From Pseudomonas sp. GV085 (GTDB lineage Bacteria > Pseudomonadota > Gammaproteobacteria > Pseudomonadales > Pseudomonadaceae): a stretch of DNA of 64,000 nt. The position numbers were made by a program, and so were the translations under genes. Location of the stretch: NCBI RefSeq assembly GCF_003050925.1, contig NZ_QAOV01000001.1, positions 186,001 to 250,000 on the forward strand. Reading direction: 5' to 3'. Below the pieces are notes generated by a model that saw nothing but the letters and a program-made list of their open reading frames with translations, did not search any database and was not told the origin of the DNA. Below, one piece after another: positions 57,475 to 64,000 of this stretch; within the stretch, counting starts at the first letter, position 1; each line of letters begins with the position of its first letter.

Positions 57475-57951
57475 ATGCGCCCTTTTTTGTTGCTCTTTCT
57501 GCTGTTCCCGGTGTTGGAGCTGTTCGTATTCGTCAAGGTGGCAGGGTCTATCGGGTTTTTCCCGGCCCTGCTGCTGATCATTCTCGGCTCGATGTTCGGC
57601 GTGTTCGTGCTGCGCGTCGCCGGCCTGGCCACGGCCCTGCGTGCCCGTGAAAGCCTGAACCGCGGCGAGCTGCCGGCCCAGACCATGCTCGAAGGCCTGA
57701 TGCTGGCATTGGCCGGTGGCCTGCTGATTCTTCCCGGTTTCATCAGCGATGCGATCGGCCTGTTCATGCTGCTGCCGTTCAGTCGTCGCCTGCTGGCCAA
57801 TAAAATGCGCCAGCGCGCCGAAGAGCAGGCGATGCGTCAGCGAGCGTTTGCCGACGACCTCCAGGCCCGTGGCGGCCCGGTGCCTCGCGAGCCGCTGGGT
57901 CGTGAACCCAACGTGATCGAAGGCGAGTTCGAACACCGCGATACCAAGTAA
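57475..57951 (+). CDS. fxsA: FxsA family inner-membrane protein
   Basis: A 158-residue protein with about four hydrophobic segments (1-20, 25-50, 80-105 and a short one), then a charged cytosolic tail. It has the FxsA pattern LLFLLFPVLELFVFVKVAGSIG and GLLILPGFISDAIGLFMLLP. In E. coli FxsA eases phage T7 exclusion by the F plasmid; the native role is not known. The ATG at 57475 gives the typical MRPFLLLF start. It is the usual gene before groES. Confidence 0.93.
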   Translation: MRPFLLLFLLFPVLELFVFVKVAGSIGFFPALLLIILGSMFGVFVLRVAGLATALRARESLNRGELPAQTMLEGLMLALAGGLLILPGFISDAIGLFMLLPFSRRLLANKMRQRAEEQAMRQRAFADDLQARGGPVPREPLGREPNVIEGEFEHRDTK

Positions 57952-57962
57952 TACGCACATCG

Positions 57963-57992
57963 ACACGGCACCTTCGGGTGCCGTGTTCGTTT
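57963..57992 (+). terminator. Hairpin after fxsA
   Basis: ACACGGCACC (57963-57972), loop TTCG, GGTGCCGTGT (57977-57986): ten perfect pairs around a stable UUCG tetraloop, then TCGTTTG. It probably ends fxsA transcription. Confidence 0.7.
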
Positions 57993-58029
57993 GCGGGGGC
58001 AGCGAACTGAAATTTTTTCGATCCCCGCC

Positions 58030-58057
58030 CTTGTAATAAGCTTATGCGCCCTTATGT
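58030..58057 (+). promoter_or_regulatory. Predicted heat-shock (sigma-32) promoter of groESL
   Basis: CTTGTA (58030-58035), 13 bases, then CCCTTATGT (58049-58057) resemble the sigma-32 consensus CTTGAA/CCCCATNT. It lies about 140 bases before groES. Confidence 0.6.
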
Positions 58058-58199
58058 AACGGTCACCGCAAGGTTTCTGGCGAACACGCCAGACAGACTT
58101 CCGCGGTTCGTTGACGAACCGCACCCGGCACCGCCGGACTTTGTTAAACCCGCCGGGACTACACCGGCCGATGAAAACCACAATTAGGAGAGATCGACA

Positions 58200-58493
58200 A
58201 TGAAGCTTCGTCCTCTGCATGACCGCGTCGTCATCCGTCGCAGCGAAGAAGAAAAGAAAACCGCTGGCGGTATCGTCCTGCCAGGTTCGGCTGCTGAAAA
58301 AGCCAACAGCGGCGAAATCCTCGCTGTCGGCACCGGCCGCGTACTGGAAAACGGTGAAGTGCGTGCACTGTCCGTGAAAGTGGGCGACAAGGTTGTGTTC
58401 GGTCCTTACTCCGGCAGCAACACTGTGAAAGTCGACGGCGAAGACCTGCTGGTAATGAGCGAGAACGAAATCCTCGCTGTTATCGAAGGCTGA
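58200..58493 (+). CDS. groES: Co-chaperonin GroES
   Basis: A 97-residue subunit of the heptameric GroEL lid. It starts [27 protein letters not shown], with the mobile loop (about 16-33) ending [12 protein letters not shown], and ends [17 protein letters not shown] good ribosome site (AGGAGAGATCGACA) precedes it. groEL follows after 49 bases. Confidence 0.99.
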   Translation: MKLRPLHDRVVIRRSEEEKKTAGGIVLPGSAAEKANSGEILAVGTGRVLENGEVRALSVKVGDKVVFGPYSGSNTVKVDGEDLLVMSENEILAVIEG

Positions 58494-58530
58494 TACCCCC
58501 GTCCATTTTCCGCTACTACAAAGTATTTAA

Positions 58531-60189
<1,659 letters not shown>

Positions 60190-60209
60190 GCCAGCCTTAC
60201 CCCTGTACG

Positions 60210-60246
60210 AAAAAACCCCGCCTGCGAAAGCAGGCGGGGTTTTTTA
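60210..60246 (+). terminator. Intrinsic terminator of groESL
   Basis: ACCCCGCCTG pairs with CAGGCGGGGT around CGAAAG, with A and T runs on both sides. Confidence 0.95.
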
Positions 60247-60279
60247 TGGCCCGGATTCCGATGGTCACATCGATCTATT

Positions 60280-60366
60280 GTGGGAGCGAGCCTGCTCGCG
60301 AAAGCAATGTGTCAGTCAACATCATCGTTGAATGTTGAGCTGCTTCGCGAGCAGGCTCGCTCCCAC
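60280..60366. repeat. REP inverted pair (GTGGGAGCGAGCCTGCTCGCGA family)
   Basis: Arms start at 60280 and end at 60366 as inverted copies, between the convergent groEL and PAP2 genes. Confidence 0.9.
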
Positions 60367-60383
60367 ATTATTTGATTTGTGCT

Positions 60384-61127
60384 TCAGACGGCTACAGATT
60401 CTGCAGTGGTCCCGCGTTCAGTCCTCAAAGCCGGTCGATACAGAACGTAGTAATACGATCCCAGACAAATCAGCCAACAGAACACCGCCGTCCACACGTT
60501 GTGCGAGAAGAAGTGCGCACCCTGCATCATTCGTCCGATGGAGAACACCGAGCCGAGGGCGAAGGCGAAGACAAACGCTGCGCGAGCCATGCGCGGGCGA
60601 CGGTCACGCAATACGAAAAACAGGGCAAACAGGGTGAAACCGGTGGCCGCATGGCCGCCGGGCCAGCAACGTCCCGGTTTTTCGGTGTGCGGGCGATGGC
60701 TCAACAGTTCGCTGTACGTCTCGTGACCGCCGAATTGCTCTAGGCTCCAGGGGCATTGCACCGCGGTCACCGCTTTCATGGGCGTGACAAAGGAAGTCGC
60801 CAGGCCCAGGGACAGCACCAGGCAACCCAGTTCGCGCTTGTACGGCTTGAGTTTTGCCATGAAAAACGAAGCGATATAGCCGAGGACGGCGAACACCGAA
60901 AATGCAATGACGACCTGCTTGGCGCGGGTATGCAGGATGTTTTCCAGGAAGTAACTGTGCCGTCCGATGAAGTCTCCCGCGACCGGGTCGTAGAACAGCT
61001 TGGCAAGGTCCATGTCCAGTGAGGTCAGTTCGAGCAACACCAGAACGATCGCCGCAACGGCGGGAACCCCCAGGCACACCCGGAAGTTGAGCGGGCGAGG
61101 GGCAGGGCGGACAGCGGTTGATGACAT
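60384..61127 (-). CDS. PAP2-family membrane phosphatase
   Basis: A 247-residue integral membrane protein with about six hydrophobic segments. The three-part acid-phosphatase motif is seen as KPGRCWPGGHAATGF (with the P-G-G-H of motif 2) and SIGRMMQGAHFFSHNVW (motif 3, with arginine and histidine). Such enzymes remove phosphate from lipids or act on lipid A at the outer face of the inner membrane. I took the ATG at 61125-61127 (MSSTAVRP); a frame start 12 codons upstream lies in the GC-rich hairpin. It follows the LTA-synthase-like gene after 54 bases and may be co-transcribed. Confidence 0.88.
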   Translation of the reverse strand: MSSTAVRPAPRPLNFRVCLGVPAVAAIVLVLLELTSLDMDLAKLFYDPVAGDFIGRHSYFLENILHTRAKQVVIAFSVFAVLGYIASFFMAKLKPYKRELGCLVLSLGLATSFVTPMKAVTAVQCPWSLEQFGGHETYSELLSHRPHTEKPGRCWPGGHAATGFTLFALFFVLRDRRPRMARAAFVFAFALGSVFSIGRMMQGAHFFSHNVWTAVFCWLICLGSYYYVLYRPALRTERGTTAESVAV

Positions 61128-61151
61128 GGTGGATCCTGAACAAAGGAACAA

Positions 61152-61174
61152 GCCCCGGGGCATCAGCCCGGGGC
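61152..61174 (-). terminator. GC-rich hairpin between the LTA-synthase-like and PAP2 genes
   Basis: GCCCCGGG (61152-61159) pairs with CCCGGGGC (61167-61174). The U run is weak, so it may only reduce PAP2 expression. Confidence 0.5.
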
Positions 61175-61181
61175 GATTCGG

Positions 61182-63131
61182 TTAACGTTCGCCGACTTGA
61201 CCGGCACCCTCCTTGGGCGCCTTCCAGCCAAGCAGCTGTTGCTTGAAGCCATAACTGGCGGTTTGGTAATAGGTGATTGCGCGGGTAATCAGCGGGTCAT
61301 CGGCGCTGGACCGGGACTCGCGGCTTTCGGTCAGTGCGTCATCGTGACGACGCAATCCCTGGCGAGGGCTCAAAATCGCCAGGTCCTTGCCGTCGAACAA
61401 CCCCAGGTGCTGGTAGTTACCGACCACCACTCGTGGCGGCAGCGGGTTGTCCTGCAACAGGTTACGGCCAAAGAACGTCGACTCATAATCCAGATTGAGC
61501 AAGCCCAGCAACGTCGGCGCCAGATCGATCTGGCTGGCCAATTGCGCAGTTTCCCGAGCTTCGATCAACTTGGGCGCATAGATGAACAGCGGAATCTGAT
61601 AGTTGGCGATGGGCAGGTCTTCCTTACCGGCGCTGCCTGCGGTGTGGTCGGCGACAAAGACGAAGATTGTATTGTCAAACCAGGGCTTTTGACGCGCCTG
61701 ATCGAGAAACTGACCAATGGCGTAGTCGGTGTATTTCACCGCGCCGTCACGGCCGTTGCCGGACTTGATGTCGATGCGGTTGTCCGGATAGGTGTAAGGG
61801 CGGTGGTTGGACGTCGTCATCAGTTGCAGCAGGAATGGTTGCTGCCTGGCATAGTCGGCATCGGCCAGTTTCAGTGTCTGGTTGTAGAGATCCTCGTCTG
61901 CCATGCCCCAGGCATTCTTGAAGTGAATCTCCGACTCCTTGACGCTGCTCTGGTCCACGATGCGGTAGCCATTGCCGCTGAAGAACGCATTCATGTTGTC
62001 GAAGTAACCGCGACCGCCATAGACGAACACACTGTCGTAGCCCACGGCATTGAGTTGCTGGCCAAGGCTGGCAAAGCCGCTTTCGCGCCCCACGCGCTTG
62101 ACGATCGAGCGACCGGGTGTCGGCGGAATCGCCAGGGTGATGGCTTCCAGGCCGCGATCGGTGCGGGTGCCGGTGGCGTAGAAATTATTGAAGTACAGGC
62201 TCTGCTTGCGCAGGGCATCAAGGTTGGGTGTCAGGTTGCGGGTATCGCCGTTGCTGCCCATGTACTTGGCGCTGAAGCTTTCAATGGTAACCAGTACAAT
62301 GTTGGGCTTGCGCGGTGCGCCCGGGTTATCGATCTGCCGGCGAATGTCCTGCGGGTCCTCACCCACGAAGCGGGCATTGGGTTCTGCCAGTTCGGCGTGA
62401 ATCTGTTGGGCAACCACGGCCGATGGCAGCGTGCTGTAGAATTGCGGGTAGTCCAGTTCGTTGTTACGGAACGCGGCGAAGAATTGGTAGGGGCCATTGC
62501 TCGCCAGTTCGTTCTGATAAGCGTTGCCGCCCTGGGCGCGCGGAGCGTCCTGGCTGAGCAGTTGCATGCTCAGGCCGGCGACGATCAACAAACCGAGTGC
62601 ATTGAGCAAGCGACCACGTAGCGGCGGCAACGGCGCATCGAGTGCAACAGTGAACGCTTTACGTAATGCAAGACTCAGGACCACGGCCAGCACGGCGAGG
62701 ATGCTCAGCAGCGTGCCGATCGGGTATGACTCCAGCAGGTTGTTCAATACTTCGTCGGAATACACCAGATAGTCGACGGCGATGAAATTGAAGCGAACGC
62801 CGAATTCATCCCAGAACAGCCACTCGGCCACCGAGGTGAACAGCATCGCGAACAGACTGACCGTCAGCAGACCTTGAAGAAACCAGCGGTGCCCACGACT
62901 GCGCCACAAGACCGGTGGGCACAGCAATAGGTAGAGGCCCATGGGCAATGCTGCGTAGGCAATGAAACCCATGTCGTACAGCAGGCCGATGCCGAACACC
63001 GACAGGAAGCCGCTTCCGGCCTCATCCAGATGAGTGAGAAGCAGGACTGTTCGAGTCAGAAAAAAAATCACCAGCCAGGAGCCAGTCACCAGTAGCAAAA
63101 AGCGCATGGGTGCCGTCTTCAAATAGTCCAT
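61182..63131 (-). CDS. LTA-synthase-like family membrane sulfatase
   Basis: A 649-residue inner-membrane protein. About five TM helices (residues 10-205) lead to a periplasmic alkaline-phosphatase-fold domain (about 260-600). The metal-binding pattern is IVLVTIESFSAKYMG, the nucleophile threonine lies in ATGTRTDRGLEA, and FVADHTAGSAG gives the Asp-His pair. Gram-negative relatives move glycerol phosphate or phosphoethanolamine on to glucans or lipid A. Substrate here is unknown. I prefer the ATG at 63131 because AAGGA then stands nine bases before it; the other ATG, at 63140, is too close. A ColR-like box lies 70 bases upstream. Confidence 0.87.
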   Translation of the reverse strand: MDYLKTAPMRFLLLVTGSWLVIFFLTRTVLLLTHLDEAGSGFLSVFGIGLLYDMGFIAYAALPMGLYLLLCPPVLWRSRGHRWFLQGLLTVSLFAMLFTSVAEWLFWDEFGVRFNFIAVDYLVYSDEVLNNLLESYPIGTLLSILAVLAVVLSLALRKAFTVALDAPLPPLRGRLLNALGLLIVAGLSMQLLSQDAPRAQGGNAYQNELASNGPYQFFAAFRNNELDYPQFYSTLPSAVVAQQIHAELAEPNARFVGEDPQDIRRQIDNPGAPRKPNIVLVTIESFSAKYMGSNGDTRNLTPNLDALRKQSLYFNNFYATGTRTDRGLEAITLAIPPTPGRSIVKRVGRESGFASLGQQLNAVGYDSVFVYGGRGYFDNMNAFFSGNGYRIVDQSSVKESEIHFKNAWGMADEDLYNQTLKLADADYARQQPFLLQLMTTSNHRPYTYPDNRIDIKSGNGRDGAVKYTDYAIGQFLDQARQKPWFDNTIFVFVADHTAGSAGKEDLPIANYQIPLFIYAPKLIEARETAQLASQIDLAPTLLGLLNLDYESTFFGRNLLQDNPLPPRVVVGNYQHLGLFDGKDLAILSPRQGLRRHDDALTESRESRSSADDPLITRAITYYQTASYGFKQQLLGWKAPKEGAGQVGER

Positions 63132-63200
63132 TTTTTGCATTCCTTTTTATCAACCGCATGAAAGTCTCGGCTGACCACTGTAGTCAGCGCGTGAATCGAT

Positions 63201-63217
63201 AGTGAAAAACTTGTCAA
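63201..63217 (-). promoter_or_regulatory. ColR-like box upstream of the LTA-synthase-like gene
   Basis: On the minus strand TTGACAAGTTTTTCACT matches the ColR consensus I recall from P. putida, (T/C)(T/C)NA(C/G)NN(T/C)TTTTTCACT, at all fixed positions but one. It lies between this gene and colR. Confidence 0.55.
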
Positions 63218-63333
63218 TCATACCTATCAGTTGATCGAATTGATTCACCCATGGCCTTCCCCTAGCCGTGGGCCACACTTGGCCTTAAGCTGCGCGGGCC
63301 ATGACGGCCGTTACTGTGGACGGAGAGATACCC

Positions 63334-64000
63334 ATGCGAATTCTATTGGTTGAAGACAACCGCGATATCCTGGCCAACCTGGCCGATTACCTGGGGCTCA
63401 AAGGCTATACCGTGGATTGCGCGCAGGACGGTCTTTCGGGTCTGCATCTGGCGGCCACCGAGCATTACGATTTGATCGTGCTCGATATCATGCTACCCGG
63501 CATCGATGGCTACACCCTGTGCAAGCGTCTGCGCGAAGATGCCCGACGCGATACGCCGGTGATCATGCTCACGGCCCGCGATCAACTGGATGACCGTCTG
63601 CAAGGCTTCAAGTCCGGCGCCGATGACTACCTGATCAAACCGTTCGCCCTGTCTGAGCTGGCGGCGCGTATCGAAGCGGTCATGCGCCGTACCCAGGGCG
63701 GCGGACGGCGGACCTTGCAGGTCGGCGACCTGAGCTACGACCTCGACACCCTGGAAGTCACTCGCGAAGGCCGCTTGCTGAAACTCAACCCGGTCGGCCT
63801 GAAGCTGCTGGCCGTGTTGATGCAGAAAAGCCCGCATGTATTGCGCCGTGAAATTCTTGAAGAAGCGCTCTGGGGCGACGACTGCCCGGACAGCGACAGC
63901 CTGCGCAGCCATGTCCACCAACTGCGCCAGGTGATCGACAAGCCGTTCGCCAAGCCATTGCTGCAAACCGTGCACGGTGTGGGGTATCGCTTGGCCGAGG
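63334..64000 (+). CDS. colR: Two-component response regulator ColR (3' end outside the window)
   Basis: At least 222 residues of an OmpR-type regulator, with no stop before the window ends. The receiver has Glu7-Asp8, the phosphorylated Asp51 (IVLDIMLPGIDGY) and the lysine in YLIKPFALSE. The winged-helix DNA-binding domain (about 128-222) reads VLRREILEEALWGDDCPDSDSLRSHVHQLRQ. The order groEL-PAP2-sulfatase-colR fits the Pseudomonas ColRS locus; ColS should follow outside. ColR reacts to zinc and iron stress and guards the outer membrane in P. putida (literature memory). Confidence 0.93.
   Translation, partial: MRILLVEDNRDILANLADYLGLKGYTVDCAQDGLSGLHLAATEHYDLIVLDIMLPGIDGYTLCKRLREDARRDTPVIMLTARDQLDDRLQGFKSGADDYLIKPFALSELAARIEAVMRRTQGGGRRTLQVGDLSYDLDTLEVTREGRLLKLNPVGLKLLAVLMQKSPHVLRREILEEALWGDDCPDSDSLRSHVHQLRQVIDKPFAKPLLQTVHGVGYRLAE

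Overview
The window is a stretch of a fluorescent-group Pseudomonas chromosome. The evidence is the high-GC coding style, the gene neighbourhoods known from Pseudomonas genomes (ffh-rpsP-rimM-trmD-rplS; xerD-dsbC-hom-thrC; argF beside an ABC ATPase; grxD-bfr-bfd-prx-rnt-pyrC-motY-argG; rnf-nth; SDR-hugZ-fxsA-groESL-colR), and the many intergenic palindromes of the REP type. No rRNA, tRNA, CRISPR array, insertion sequence or prophage was found. Nearly all genes are chromosomal core genes. The main accessory-looking stretch is the AT-rich 45.3-47.3 kb region.

Layout. 1-4.1 kb: a 5'-truncated GST-like gene, a membrane-anchored glutaredoxin coupled to the nucleoid protein gene yejK, the HU gene hupN, and rlmF. 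4.1-10.8 kb (minus strand): valS, an MHS-type MFS transporter, a CNNM/CorC-type transporter and ypjD. 11-14.6 kb: ffh and the rpsP-rimM-trmD-rplS translation operon. 14.6-19.5 kb: xerD, dsbC, hom, thrC. 19.5-25.5 kb: a sensor-like protein that ends before any kinase domain, a DUF3509 gene followed by a strong small-RNA candidate, a CoA transferase with a small overlapping reading frame, yaeQ and recJ. 25.6-32 kb: an old-yellow-enzyme flavoprotein and the glycerol regulon (glpD, glpR, glpK, glpF) with a near-consensus GlpR operator. 32.2-38.5 kb: ybaK, a PhzF-family gene, an ABC ATPase, argF with an ArgR site, and a free-standing molybdopterin oxidoreductase. 38.5-45.3 kb: grxD, bacterioferritin and its ferredoxin, a peroxiredoxin, rnt, pyrC, motY and argG with three tandem ArgR half-sites. 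45.4-47.3 kb: an unknown membrane protein and an orphan LuxR-type response regulator. 47.3-52 kb: a small PA3496-type gene, nth and an rnf operon without rnfC. 52.2-58 kb: metG, apbC/mrp, an SDR, a HugZ-like gene and fxsA. 58-64 kb: groESL, a PAP2 phosphatase, an LTA-synthase-like sulfatase and the start of colR.

How the genes work together. Iron and redox handling form one theme: glutaredoxins, BfrB with Bfd behind a Fur-like box, the peroxiredoxin, the Fe-S carrier ApbC and HugZ. Arginine synthesis (argF, argG) is tied together by ArgR-type sites. Glycerol use is a local regulon. The LTA-synthase-like gene, the PAP2 gene and colR may be an envelope-modifying unit, because a ColR-like box lies upstream.

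Most notable points: an Rnf-type operon (A, B, D, G, E) lacking the NADH-binding RnfC, whose RnfB carries a long helical tail; a four-hairpin small-RNA candidate at about 21.4-21.5 kb; a codon-biased small reading frame overlapping the CoA transferase gene; a kinase-less BvgS-like sensor and an unpaired EvgA/BvgA-like regulator; and a regular set of paired REP palindromes, one half-copy of which covers the bfr stop codon.
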